This document shows, one piece after another, positions 42,301 through 53,868 of a stretch of DNA of 64,000 nucleotides. How positions within the stretch are numbered: position 1 is the first letter of the stretch; every line of letters begins with the position of its first letter. The notes beneath the pieces were generated by a model. It saw nothing but the letters and a program-made list of their open reading frames with translations, made no database searches and had not been told where the DNA came from. This stretch comes from Ectocarpus siliculosus (taxonomy: Eukaryota > Sar > Phaeophyceae > Ectocarpales > Ectocarpaceae): NCBI GenBank assembly GCA_000310025.1, contig FN647938.1, positions 1,014,954-1,078,953 of the forward strand. The letters are read 5' to 3'. The position numbers and the translations under genes were made by a program.

Positions 42301-42876
42301 TTTTGTTTGATGTTAACAATTATAAAAACACGACTCTTGGGTATTTTGTGTTAGTTCACGCTTTTCGCTTCCGGCCACATAATCCCGCATTGTCGGATAC
42401 CATGTATTTCCGTCTCATTAGACATGGTTTTATATGGTGAGCGCCCGCGATTAAGAAACAAACCTTTTAAGAAACAATGGCTCACATTTTGGCGGTAATT
42501 ATGAAAAATCGACTAAGAAACACACTTCAGCCGTGAATCCTACACTACTTCCTGCGTAGCGACCTATGCTCGACGGTCGTGACGAAGTAAGAAATTGAGC
42601 CTCGACCCCAAATTGATGTTTCTTGAACGCGGACACTAACTGCATCCCACCTCTTTCATGCTCTATTCTGGGCCGGGGTGGGGTGGGGTGGGGATTCAGG
42701 TGCCGGAGGCGAAGTTCAGCTACGACCTGAGCCCCATGAGCGTACACATCAAGCAGCGGCGTCGCAAGTGGTACGACTTCTTGACATCGGTGCTGGCCAT
42801 CGTGGGGGGCACCTTCACCGTGGTCGGCGTCCTAGACAACATCCTTTTCCGGGTGGTGAAGCAGAAGAAGATCTAG
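33358..42876 (+). CDS. ERGIC-type protein disulfide isomerase (Erv41/46-thioredoxin), twelve exons
   Basis: Exons: 33358-33452, 34155-34251, 34797-34910, 35775-35870, 36263-36355, 37445-37552, 38296-38370, 38926-39029, 39988-40122, 40806-40959, 41607-41714, 42700-42876; GT-AG, phases close, 451 aa. Residues 1-95 match an ERGIC N-terminal domain (F-D-F-Y-R-K-I-P-x-D-L-T, a membrane segment near 30-43, then a luminal region). A thioredoxin domain follows, with active site CVWC at 170-173. An Erv41/46 (COPII-vesicle coat) C-terminal luminal domain and a second membrane segment (~419-443) complete it. The tail ends K-Q-K-K-I, fitting the KxKxx COPI retrieval signal. The architecture equals plant PDI-C/PDIL5-3 and 5-4, which cycle between ER and Golgi. 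The expected role is disulfide chemistry coupled to cargo receptor traffic; this is inference from domains. Introns carry a MITE (intron 2) and a tRNA-like motif (intron 10). Confidence 0.92.
34308..34489. mobile_element. 182-bp MITE in PDI intron 2
   Basis: Inverted terminal arms of about 50 bp, both beginning CACACCCCCTGGACCGATTT within one base of the end, with AAAGAG at the inner side. Both ends are flanked by TA (34306-34307 and 34490-34491), consistent with a TA target duplication as in Tc1/mariner-type elements. Non-coding; a mobilising transposase is not in the window. Confidence 0.75.
39404..39715 (-). other. Antisense open frame in PDI intron 8, unrecognised
   Basis: A 103-codon open frame opposite to the host gene, opening M-P-G-Q-K-D-G-N-T-K-H and containing E-D-V-G-W-I-G-V-L-A-W-L-A. 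Composition looks protein-like, but I do not recognise it and see no flanking splice signals that would extend it. It could be a fragment of an inserted element. Confidence 0.25.
41498..41540 (+). repeat. tRNA-like dispersed motif, copy 2 (PDI intron 10)
   Basis: GACGTCTTTTCATCGGTCAG, CCGGTTTTCGCGGTTGATGC, then TAATATTAAGAAAAAAACGC. It differs from the other copies at a few positions. It lies about 66 bp before the acceptor of exon 11, in gene orientation. Confidence 0.55.
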
Positions 42877-43990
42877 GTATTTTCGTCATCTCCGTCGTCC
42901 GTCTAAACTATGACGTCACACGGTGCTCGGGGCAGAGAGGGAGGAACCATAGCAGCAGTTGTTCTCCGTACCTTGGTGCCATCGGAGACGTGTAGGTAGC
43001 ACTTTTGTCGCGCTCTTTTTAGAAGGAAAGTTGGGCCGGACCGACGCAAGAAAATCGATACCCCCGAAAACCGTTTTTCACAAGAGAACGTGGGATTCAT
43101 TGTGTGGTGTCCTGCGCGAGCGAGGTTTGGTCGGGATCCTTTGCGGAAAAACCGTGGTACATTCATTGCCTTGAGCTTAACAAAACGTTGAGGTCAGTTA
43201 TTCCTGGTGCTTGACACCGTACGGGATACGGGATACGGGGGTTGGGGGGGACACCCGCCTGTTGGGGGGCTTTTATTTCGTAGAGCGTAGTTGCTCGGGC
43301 GGGGCCCTGAAATATGCCTATCAAGTCTGTCTTTGTATTGTTCTGTGAGCTCCGAAGATGTATAATTTTTTGTGTGTTCTGCAGACACCTCCTGCTCCCT
43401 CCTTTTTTTGCCGCGTTGAAGGCCTGTGGCGGACTGCAGGTCGGGGTCGCTCAGCTCGCTGAGCGCGATGCACGACGGAGACATGCGTCCAAACAATGCG
43501 CTGCTTGCTTGTGACATTGGAGTGACAGGGAGCGGGCTCTTGGTTGACCACGCAGTTTTTGTCGAAATAAGGATTTTTTTTTTTTTTCGCACTCACTCGC
43601 GTACGGAACCATGGTGGAATTTGGGACAGGCGATTATTGTTGTCCTTTGGTCTCTCCTGCTACTGCAATCTAGCGCATGATTCAGGCTCTGCGACACAAC
43701 TATTATACCATAAGACGCTGTTTATTTTGTTGTGCTTGGCCCTCTTCGTGACCCTTCATGAGAAACATCGAGACACGAGGAGTCAACCTTCTTGCACCCG
43801 GTGCGCTCGTGCATGACATGATTCGCGTATTGTATTCTACAGAAGTATGCGCATAATGTACAAGAAGATTTGAAGTTTTTCAATTTTTTCCTTTTTTGTC
43901 GAGATAATGTACTGTAGCCGGCCACCTTCCCCACCTTTTAACAACGAAAGAAAAATGTCGACTTCGAGCCCGACTCGTACATGTTTGCAG

Positions 43991-44711
43991 GTCTAGATCG
44001 CAACAACCCCGACCCAGAAACCCAGAACGACGTTATTGCAGAGTTCAAAGAAGGAAAAGTTCCTCTTCGGGCTGAGATCCCGGCCAGAACTTTTTTGGTT
44101 CCTCCGCATTCCCGACAGTCCCGATGTCCGATGTCCCGATGTCCCCCCCAGCCCTGAGGCTGTTTTTTTTTGCTCCATCAACTCTGAACTCGACGGAAAT
44201 CGCTGCCCCTTGGTCGATTTAGGGGGGGTAGAGCCACTCAGAAAGCCATCCAAACCAAAACTGGTGGTGGGGAGCTGGCTTGAAGTATGTTGCGCGGCCA
44301 GGGGTCCACTGGTTACGGGGTCGGGCCACTGCAAACGCACCATGTAGACTATGCCGGTACGGGCAAGCACGAGTCATACAAAAGTGGGGACTACATTCCC
44401 GAGGTGTGAGACTGATTACCACCCTTCGTGGACAAGAGGAAGAAGAAGAGTGTAGGTGCCTCGACTACCGCATACTGTGAGCCTAGCGAAGGGGATTTGT
44501 CCGACTTGGCCCGCCGAAAAGCTGATGTGGTCATGGCGGGCAAGCGAGAGACAGCTCGGAGAAAAGGCGTACCACAAGCCGGAGGAGGTCGTGGGGCGGA
44601 CAACGACTTGTCCTGCCCAGTCATCGCGGCCATCAAGGCTTCGCACGACGGATCGAGGACTCGCACTACTGGTGCCAACAGTATTGCCAAGTCGGCTGCT
44701 GCCCCAGAGGT
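43991..44711 (+). other. Gene-like fragments, function unknown
   Basis: Two plus-strand stretches look protein-like but do not join in one frame. One starts after TTTGCAG at 43990 (L-D-R-N-N-P-D-P-E-T-Q-N-D-V). The other runs 44428-44711 (V-D-K-R-K-K-K-S-V-G, Arg/Lys-rich), ending in a plausible donor GAG|GTAAAC, with an intervening G-K-H-E-S-Y-K-S-G-D-Y segment at about 44350-44400 in another frame. I recognise no family. A decayed transposon gene or a real low-expression exon are both possible. Confidence 0.25.
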
Positions 44712-45202
44712 AAACCTTATGTGTTTTTGTGAATATGAAATGCTACGATGTACACGTGCTGCTGCTGCCGCTGCTGCTGCGGCTGCTGTTGCTATGTACT
44801 TCGAAGTATGTGTTTTTATTCGAGCGAAGCGAGATTTCTAATCCTGGCCTGAGGTCTCAGCGCAATATAGCGCTCCAACAAGAGAAAACAGTTTGCGTGT
44901 CTGTTCTTTATCTAGGTTTTAGACTACATCATTTTAATGGGGGGTCAGCAGACCGCAAGTGACCACGCAGCATTGCATCTAGCTATTGCACCTGCAGAAC
45001 ACACGCACAGAAGACGACACACGCTTTGCGGGCACAGCGACACACGCACAGCCGGCAGAGCGGGCACAGCGAGCGACAACATACAGCGGCCAGCGAAATA
45101 GAGGGTGTAGCTGCTGTGAGCTCTCTCTCTCTCACACGCACCCACAGGCTGCGGGCGGACCGGCAGAGAGCCACCGCCAGGCGACAGCGAGGGCAGCCGC
45201 TG

Positions 45203-45687
45203 AGGCTGACTCTTATGGCTCCCGAAAGTTGGCCCGACGGATTTTTTTGGACGGGCATACCCCCACCCCCCTGATTTGCCACGGATTCGACCAAGAGACG
45301 GACCTCTCACCACATCACCACAGAGTTCTCCCTCCATGATTGTCGGATCGTCACCAGAACTTGAAGGCTATACGCACCACACCTGTAGGCGTCTTTGAAG
45401 CTAGTGGTGACTGCTGTGGGGTCTGTGTGTGCTGAGAAATGTCAATCCATGTGAGCAAAAGTAATAATCCGTTTGGAGAATCCGTCGAGGATTCTATACG
45501 ATAGTTTGGCCAAACTATCGTATGGACTCTCCTACGGACGACCCGAACATCATGGAGGGAGAACTCTGTTGTGATGTGGTGAGAGGTCTGTCTCTTGGTC
45601 GAATCCGTGGCAAATCAGGGGGGTGGGGGTATGCCCGTCCAAAAAATTCCGTCGGGCCAACTTTCGGGAGCCATAAGAGTCAGCCTG
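45203..45687. mobile_element. Foldback element, ~139-bp arms with palindromic core
   Basis: Arms 45203-45340 and 45549-45687 are inverted copies with only about four differences. The ~208-bp spacer contains a perfect 28-nt palindrome at 45496-45523 (ATACGATAGTTTGG and its complement). The arms could form a long hairpin. The arm encodes a short open frame in the inner orientation (M-E-G-E-L-C), so it may be an inverted duplication of a gene or transposon fragment. No obvious target duplication. Confidence 0.8.
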
Positions 45688-45715
45688 ACACCAGAACAGG
45701 GGGCGTCTCAATGCG

Positions 45716-46085
45716 GTTGAAAACATACAACTTCTAAATGACATTAACTGGGACCCCGTGAGGGGGCGGCATGGGGGAGACTAATCTATTCTCCGGATCA
45801 AAGACAGAAACGGTGGCAACAGAAGGAAACTGCACGCGTCTACCATGGCACTCGAGTTCGTTTTGGAGTGCTTTCGCCATCATCCTCCTTGCTTTCACTT
45901 CCGTCGTTCTTATCATCATTTTGACAGCAACTGTTCGACATTTCTTCTCTGGCCCTGCGTCGTTTGTAGTGGGGAAGGTCATCTGGCTCGAAGCTCTTGC
46001 TCTCTTCCACTCCATGATTCCCTCCTTGACTGCTGTTTTGGTCTCTTTCTTGTCCTCCTCCCGTTCCCTCTCCTCCTCCTTCATC
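45716..46085. repeat. Long direct repeat, copy A (~370 bp)
   Basis: Shares CTTCTAAATG.CATTAACTGG, AGGGGGCGGCA.GGGGGAGAC, ATCAAAGACAGAAACGGT and a long AGAGCAAGAGCTTCGAGCCAGA-type region (minus strand) with 53924-54309, in the same orientation. Both strands are open: the minus strand gives charged E/R/K-rich frames (to 46117 and 46436) and the plus strand a hydrophobic one (45771-46328). Substitutions between copies do not obviously spare any one frame, so I do not call a gene. Confidence 0.75.
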
Positions 46086-46839
46086 GCTGCCAAACGAATC
46101 CCCCTCATTGCCATCATGGTCGTTGCTATCTACACTACTACCGAGATCCCAACCTATTGGCCGTGGTGGAAAATGATGTCCATGACGTTTGAAAACATCA
46201 CGAGTTCGTACGGACAGAAAACGAGCCAGCTCGAAGGTAAACCGTCTCCGAATCCTATTGGTATGAAAAGCCGTCAGGCGAAGCAAGGCTGTTTCGTCGT
46301 CGAAATTCCCCTTGCAAAAGGAGGGTAGATCTAGACGGGTTGAAGGTTCCCGCATAGTGATTTGCCTTACTTGCAGCTCGATCCATGTATGTGTGTGTAT
46401 GGAAGATGGGAAAACGCCAACTTGCTCGATGTACAACAGCTCCGCCTTGGTAGCCGCTCACTATAAAAACTATTTTACTCTAAACTGCACAACTGGTGAC
46501 GGACCTGCACCCACAAAGTCCCCACACTCCCTGCTGGAAAGTTCAATCGAACTCCCGTTGCTGCTATAATATGTACAAACCACAGTGCTGATGTTGACTG
46601 ACTGCGCCTTGCACCGAGGCAGTAATCGCACCCTAAGCGAGTATGTTTCATTACTCATATTTGCTTAGAGCTCGAACCTGGGGCTAGCTACTGTACCTCC
46701 GCCCATCCTGTCTTCTGTGCCGTGATACTATGACCCGTAGCGGCAACGCCCGGACTGGAAGGAAACCTGTGAGACCTTCATTGCCCCGATGAGAAGCATG
46801 ACGCCGGATGAGCTCTAAGATTTTCTTAAGGAACGAGGA

Positions 46840-47700
46840 GTAGACGCCGTGGATGAGCTCCGGAAGCAGCGAAAAGAAACGCGGGATGCACGGGAGATGT
46901 TGTCGGCCATCAAGAAGGCTCTCGCGGCAGCGGCGACACAGGGGCGAACCAACGAAGGGAGGCGGACGTTTCAGACGCTCCTCACGGCTGTTGCGTTCGA
47001 GGGGGATGGTCCTTGAACGGTATCGTCCAAACGCAAGGCAGAGCTCCTCGGCGTTCACCACGACCACTTGGCGAGCGCCAACAAGCGCGTTGGAAGGTTG
47101 AGGCCCGACCCTTCTCCGACGGAAGCGATGCCCGAGGGCGCGTACTGGTTCGAACCCCGAAGCAAGCGGAGCGACGCTATCACCCCACCGGCCTGTCCAT
47201 GATGACTTCGACTTCCCCCGCCACGCGTTCACTCAGACCGCCCACTACTATAGCACTCTTGGATGGTCCCGGAGGTGACGCAACTATCTGCCGCCGCTCG
47301 GGAAGACGAACGGACCCCCCGCGTGCACAAGTTCACGACCGGGTGCGCCAAGCAGTACAAGGTCAGGCGCAACTTCCGCTTTCTAGCCGACAGCGTGCGG
47401 CAGATTTGGCTTCATCGTGGAGCACCATTTTGCGGCGACCTCTCATTCCAAAGGCTGCCACGATGGTAATCGGCGGTGTGGCGAAGGACGCCGTGAGGAA
47501 GTCAGAGCAACTTGGCAAACTCATTGCGGGAGTTGAAGACGTGGTGAAGTTCTTGGATACATTCTTCTTCGACTACATCGGGGAAGGGAGGGAACCAGGA
47601 GCTCGCCGATTACTTACGCCACGTGGTCTCCGTATCGCATCCGGCGTGTGCACGCCAAACACATCAAATCTGTATTCAGGCCGCACCTGCAGCTAAATAG
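46840..47700 (+). pseudogene. Decayed open frame, unrecognised family
   Basis: A plus-strand reading begins near 46852 (D-E-L-R-K-Q-R-K-E-T-R-D), meets a stop at 47014-47016, continues in frame to Y-W-F-E-P-R-S-K-R at about 47155, then needs frame changes to follow F-D-F-P-R-H-A-F-T-Q-T-A-H-Y-Y (~47205-47250) and later H-K-F-T-T-G-C-A-K-Q-Y-K-V-R-R (~47323-47370). The pattern of a long protein broken by a stop and frameshifts suggests a dead transposon or gene. I cannot name it. Confidence 0.35.
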
Positions 47701-49845
47701 GGCACCACAGGTACTCCGGATACCTTTATGTTTGTAGGAGGCAACACGGGCCTAACGGACCTCGAGACCACGACTAATAGGCGAGGGAGCGACGGGGACA
47801 TTCCGGACGTGGTCGAGAAAGATTGGCGTTGGCGAAGGGGGCGTACGAGGAGGAGGTGGAGGGGAAGGAGCTCACAGTGAAAAAGAGCGAGGCCATATGT
47901 ATGTGCCGTGGAGCCCTACGTGGAGTAGGAACGGCGCTGAGAGGAGATCGGCGACGAGCTCGGGGCAGGGGGCGAATCTGACGGCGCCAAGCGGGGGGGG
48001 CAAGAAACGAAGAAAACTAAATGTCGCCTCGTGGATCCTGGTGACGATAAGGAGGAGGAAGCGGAGGAGGAGGAAGAGAAGACGTGGGAGGGTGCTCCTG
48101 GGTGCTCTGGTACAAGGCGCACCGGCAGGGTACGGAGCCAAGTTGATGTTGGTGGACGGGTCCGAGGATGAGAGGGAAGGGGATGGGGAGGAAGAAGGCA
48201 GGCCAGAGGGGGAGGAGGAGGGGTAGGACGGCGAGCAAGACGAGGAGGAAGAAGTAGAGTCGGAGCGGGAGGGTAAGGAGGAGGAGAGCGAGGTGGTTCG
48301 GCTTGAGGTCGTCCTCGACAACGAGCTGGTCACCTCTTCGGCGTCTTGCTGTTGCAAAAAGAATGACGGCGGCGTGAGCACATATAACGCGTGCTTTAAC
48401 GAGAACCATGTACCCGGGCCTACTCTTCGTGCTCAAAGCATGCCGGGCGAAGTTGAGGAGACGATCGTCGGGGTCACTGGGGTAGATCTCGTGGTTGGGG
48501 TGATCCTGTTTTCGGTAGAAAGAGAAAGGCGAAAGCAATATCGTGTTCGGCAAGGAGGGTTTCCGTATGATAAAGAGGGAAACTAGGACGCGTGCATAGC
48601 GCCATGCGGAGCGCGTGCTTTGACTTTGTATTTTGGGCTTTTTGGGCAAGCGCATGCGTTCTTACCCGCTTCACAACATGTTTCCTTGGTGTTTTCGCGA
48701 CTTCGGCGGCAAGAACATACCGACCGGTGTGGGACAAAAACTCTGAGCGAAAATAGAGTTGGGAAATTCTGACTCTGGATTCGCCAACCCCACCCCAAAA
48801 TTACCATGACCTGAAAGTTTCAGGTAGGTCGGGACATTTTTCGAACACGGGGATGTTTCGGTCCTATCCCCGCTTTTTCCGTTTTCGCGAATGAATCTCC
48901 ATCTGACAGGAAAATTGCGTTGAAACCCTGGCACCGAATGAGCGAGTTTTATTTTGAAATTTAATGTCATCACTATCACGGCAAAGGGATGGTGTGATCA
49001 AAATTCCAGAGACAGGGGAGGGATGGGAATGAATCGCCCCCCCCGGAAAGAAGCCCCCCCGCCCGGTTTTTGCCATCGGGGTTGGGTTTTCGTCACTTGG
49101 CAACGACGGGCGGTGTAAAGCAAGCCGATCACTCCGTGAGCTCGGCAACCAGGTTACCCCGCTTTTTGTTGCGGTAACCATGAATGGTGGTCAAGTAGAT
49201 TATGTTGTGCGGGGTCGAGAACCCTCACTCCGCGCAAAGGGGATGATCGCACCACGTTGTGTTAAATTGGTCAAGCACCCTCGAGGCAGTTATACAGCAG
49301 TGCTTACAATAACTGTCTCTGGAAGTGAAAGCACCAGAAATTAAGTCATTCGCAGCTGTCATCCGTACGCGAGGAAGTAAAAATCACAAGATGCCGAACA
49401 CAGGATGCAGCTCACCCTTCATGCGACTCGCCGAATACCCCACGGCGCTTCGCGCTTGGTGATGTGAGAGCCTGGTCCGGTGAGAACCCGGCGTGCTCTG
49501 TCCCGGCTTTGCAGAGATGCGAGAGGCCAATTGTCTAACAGCTCTGCCCGGCTTTGCAGGGATGCGAGAGGTCTACACGTGCACGACTGACTACAGAACG
49601 CGCCACCACTTAAGAACCGCTTATTTAGCTTGAGGCTCGACGCTTATTGGTTGCCTCCAACCGAGCACATGTTCTTATTTTCCAAGTTCTTATTTGGACC
49701 AGGTATCCACCTATGGTAAACGAGGTTCTTGTTCTTATTTCTATACCGATTGCCATATGCAGAGGACACAGACAGGTCTTTCTGCGTGGATTTCATCGCG
49801 AGACACTACTGCTGTAAGAGTACAATGTAGCCGTAAAATCGCCCC

Positions 49846-50680
49846 CTAGGTGGCAGTGCCGCATGTACGGTATGGGAGAGGAGAGGTTACCGAGAAAGGC
49901 TTAGGAGGCGAAGTGGACAAACAAGAAGAATTGGTGTACCAACCTACGGAGGGAGTTAATGTTGTAGATGACGCATGGAAGGGGGTCCAACTTGGCAAAG
50001 GTGATACATTGGAGAGGGGAGGTCTAGAGGGGTTCAAGGAGAAGATATCTGTTGTTGCTTTGGCGAGGGAGAAGGACAGGATCAAACCAAAGAAACCAAG
50101 GGCACGGAGGGTCTCGATGTGTACGGAATATCAAAGAAGGAATATATTTAAAGATTACCTACATGGAGGGCCAATGGATGCAGAGACAAAGCTGAAGGTC
50201 AAACCTAGGACTGGGGATGCTGGCCTTTGAGAACGTAGACGAAGATTGAGGAAGCTAGACGATGAAGACGACAAACCCAGGTGTGATTGCCGCTCCGAGG
50301 GCGAAGACCATCTTCATGTACTTGCAGAATGTCCGTGGTACAAGAGGGAGAGGGAAATGTACATGAGTGAGCTAGCTGGCAAAAAGTACCAGAAGGGAAA
50401 AGCACAGAAAGAAAGACAATTGACGAATGTAAATAGCCAGGAGAAGACGGTAGCTGTACTGGGGCATAGGAAATGGGTTGGAAAATAAAGCGGAAAGTGA
50501 TACCGATGGGAAAACATGTTTGAGCGACCTTTTTGGCAACGTAGGAAGGAACGATTGGCCATCGGTGATCGAAACCTGTGGGAACAATGCTCCGTCCTGT
50601 CGAGGACGCGTGGTCAACGGTCTAACCGCTAAGTAAGGCTGCCAAAACAGGAGAGAGAGTACACCCCCCTTCGGATCCAA
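49846..50680 (+). repeat. LINE 3' region copy 6, inside the TIR element
   Basis: Longest copy of the family. It reads G-R-G-E-V-T-E-K (~49870), W-K-G-V-Q-L-G-K-G-D-T-L-E-R, then L-H-G-G-P-M-D-A-E-T-K-L-K-V-K (~50160) and, after a frame break near 50229-50245, C-D-C-R-S-E-G-E-D-H-L-H-V-L-A-E-C-P-W-Y. It then passes through the 3' UTR landmarks to a C-run at ~50663. These are C-terminal parts of a non-LTR retrotransposon ORF2; the reverse transcriptase core is absent. Confidence 0.75.
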
Positions 50681-50689
50681 CTCCTACGA

Positions 50690-51540
50690 TCGGGAAGAGG
50701 CGTAAGTAGGTTAAAATGGCAGGTAGGCCGTATGTCGTACGATGTGGGAGAGGAGAGATTGCCGAGAGAAGCCTGGGAGGCGAAGTGGACAAACAAGAAA
50801 AATGGAGGTACCGACCCGGAGGGAGTGGATTAAGGTTGTAGACGGAGTAGGAAGAGTTCAAAATCGATTAGGCTGGTACATTGGAAACGAACGGTAGATC
50901 TAGAGGGGTTCGAGAACAAGAAATCTGCTTCTTTCGCCGAGAGAGAACACCATAAAACAAAAGGATCCAAGGATAAGGAGGGTCTCCATGTGTACGGATG
51001 TTGAAAGAAGGTATAGGTACCTACTACATGGACCAATGGATGCAGGGAGAAAGCCGAAGGTCAATTTTTGGAGTGGGGAAAACGGTCTTCGAGAACATTG
51101 ACGAAGATTCAGGAAGGTAGACGATGAAGATGAGTTCAATGTGAATGCGACTCCGAGAGCGAAGATCGGGTTCATGTCGTTGCGAAACGTCCGTGTTGGG
51201 CGACAAGGACAGAGAAATGTACATGACTGAGTTGGACATGTAGAAGAAAAGGTACAGGGAGGTGTTTGAGGCATGGAATAGCCAGGAGAAAACGGTGGTA
51301 GCTGTACTGGGGCATAGGAAGTGGGTTGAAAAGGCGGGAAGTGATATCGATATAGGGTAGATCGGCTAGGGAGAACATGGTTTGCCCACGTTTGACAAAG
51401 TACTTCGAAGTGGGAAGGAACGATTGGCATCAGTGATCCTGTTGGAACATGGATGCGTCCTCTCGAAGACGTTGGTCAATTGTCCTACCGCTAAGGCATG
51501 CGAAACATGAGAGAGAGTACGCCCTCCCCCTCCGCGCGTA
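50690..51540 (+). repeat. LINE 3' region copy 7, in tandem with copy 6
   Basis: Repeats the order of copy 6: GTACGATGTGGGAGAGGAGA (~50737), GAGGCGAAGTGGACAAACAA, GGTCTCCATGTGTACGGA, C.GAGAGCGAAGATCGGGTTCA (~51155), the CTGTACTGGGGCATAGGAAG block and the tail CCGCTAAGGCATGCGAAACA with GAGTACGCCCTCCCCC. Frame is broken by several indels. It starts a few tens of bases after the tail of copy 6 at a similar truncation point, suggesting tandem duplication over two independent insertions. Confidence 0.75.
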
Positions 51541-53868
51541 CAAGAATTCATCACGAGGTCCTCTCTCTCCCCCACCCCGCCTCGAATCAGAAACTAACTT
51601 CGTTTGGGTAACCCCCAGCCTCCTGAGTTCTTATCTTGCAGCCGCCGCGTTTTGGGGCTCCGTTCTTATCCCTATGCGCATTGGTACCCCGGGCGGGTTC
51701 TTGTTCTTAATACAACGTCGGAACTGAGCATATGTTCTTACGGCCAAGTTCTTAGATTTTGGATTGTTTGAGGCTCAGGTTCTTAACTGCTAAGTTCTTA
51801 AGTGGTGGCGCGTTCTGTATATAACTAACTGATGTGTACTTGAGAACACCCCCTCCCCCCACCCCGAAAAGGCCGGCTTTAGCTCGGAATGCGCCAAACG
51901 GTATTAAAAAGCAAATAACCCTGTCCTCTGTGGCTGAATGTATGAGTTGTAAAAGGCCGTTGGTGTCGATTTCCTCACCGAGGACCGGTGGATGAACAAA
52001 TCGCATGTCGACACGCGGACGACGCAACAACAACAGCAGCAGCAGCAGCAGTCACATGTTTTCTCTTTTTTTGCAACCACACGCTGAAGATGGACACTAC
52101 ACGACTGGCCTGCTTGCTATTGGCCGAATACCCAGCTCCATCGTCCCTGAGGAAGGGAAAACAAACCCATGTTCCTGTCGTGTACACAACTCCCGCTTCC
52201 TCTTCGACACTCGCAAGGCAGCATGTCATGTGTCGTCTAACCACAGAGCAAGAGAGAGAGATAGACTAGGATCCTTACCCCGCCCCCCCCCCTCCCCCTC
52301 CGAAAAACATTAGTTTGTTCCCGCTGGGGTGTAGACTAGCTCTTCAACATATCGGCTATCTGCGGGCCCTGGTGCAAGGGAACATCGGACAAATCAAATG
52401 CGGGAGACGAGAAGAGAGCCAAACAAAAGGTAGAGCAACGCGACAGCACTACATTGATTGTGGACTGTAGCTCCAGGCGTTGATCTCTCCGGAAATAAGG
52501 TAAGAAGGCAGGTGCTTCAAGAGAAAAATCGTCTGTCGGCGTGTGTTGGCGAGATCCGATGAGTGCCGAAATTTTTACCAGATGTTCAGCAAAGAGCAGA
52601 GAGACAGCACGGCAGGGGGAGCTGGTATGGCACACCTCTGCACCTCTTCGCGTACGAAAAGCGATCGGCAGCACGGGAAGCCAGCGGCCAAACTGCAACG
52701 GGCTGCGTTAACCACGGAGGGGTGGTTGCAGAGCAGTAAGCCTCACCTGTGCCATTGTTGCACTGCCCGCACCCGTGATATTTTTCTCGACAAGCGCAAC
52801 AAGCGGCGGCGGGAAGATAGGTTTCATCCTCTTGACTTTCATGACCGGGTTGCAGAGCACATGCGTCTATGGGCGATGAGTCGCCAGCAACAGACGGCTA
52901 CTGTTACTCCAAAATGTTGGCATGAGTAGCGTATTATTTTGCAGGAACTTCCCCCAACGCGGGTTTGCCCTGGCCATGCATGTTCGCCTGCAGAAAGAGG
53001 CGGCAAGCACCCTCAATTTGACGTTGCGTAAAGAATCAATTTTTTCTGCCCCCCCAAATCACAACTTTTTCTCAGGTTGGCTTGTTCGCCGAGATGGAAG
53101 ATTTGTGAGAGGTAGATCTCCTGCTGTGCGCCGAGATGTTTGCATCGGTCTGACGGCTACATAGTGTGGGTTTTCGTGGTTATTCATGTTTACATTGTTA
53201 GGTTCCGCAAGGCTTCGTGCGAAGTTATCCTTCTTGGCCTATACTGCTGTAGGACCGGCAATAATTGGCCGCTCAGACTTGAACGTTTCCTTACACTGCA
53301 AGAGAGCATTCTGCTGCACACACATACGTCTGTCCGGCCTGCGGGTGGACAACGGATAACTGCCGCTGTCCACGCCCAGGCTTTCATTTCGGGGAAGAGG
53401 TTTGTGTAGGCGCGATTGGATTGGACGAAGCCTCTTTCCTCCTCCCGCTAAACCAGCTGCACTTCTTGCTCTACGCAGCATACCCGCCTCTCTCTGGCCA
53501 TTTCTTAGTTCCGCTCAACGTACAGCAGTGTACTTGGATCGCTCTACAGGAGTGTACCGCTATAGCTGCGAAGTACTTAGTGTTTGCATTCTTTGTCGTG
53601 AGGCACGGGAGACGGCGCGCGCACGCACGACCGAGCATGTAATGCCCAATGCCCAGTCAAGGTCTCGTGAAAGGGGGGCCAAACTTCGAGAACGGTTCAA
53701 CGAGCTGAATGCAAATGCCGAAAGGAACGTCTCTACAAAGTATTTTCCTGTTAGACACACACCACGACTCTACAGCAGTACGCATGTTTTCTCCTGAACC
53801 TAGGAAGTGACTGGTGCAACGAGCGGAGGACAGCAAGGGTTCTGTGTGTGTGTGTGTTTTTACTATTG

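Larger units (their letters stand above)
49594..51819. mobile_element. TIR-bounded DNA transposon, 2.2 kb, with LINE inserts
   Basis: Perfect 24-bp terminal inverted repeats lie at 49594-49617 and 51796-51819, starting CAGAACGCGCCACCACTTAA, and both are flanked by TA. Subterminal zones (49600-49740 and 51610-51800) are studded with GTTCTTA/TAAGAAC words, as in many cut-and-paste elements where transposase binds subterminal repeats. The ~1.7-kb interior is occupied by two 5'-truncated LINE copies; no transposase frame is seen, so it is non-autonomous. TA duplication fits several superfamilies and I cannot choose one. Confidence 0.8.

Noticed and set aside
45771-46328. 185-codon hydrophobic plus-strand frame as a membrane protein
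   Set aside because: The direct-repeat copy at 53.9 kb breaks and alters this frame, and the opposite strand is equally open; apparent hydrophobicity follows from its TC-rich composition.
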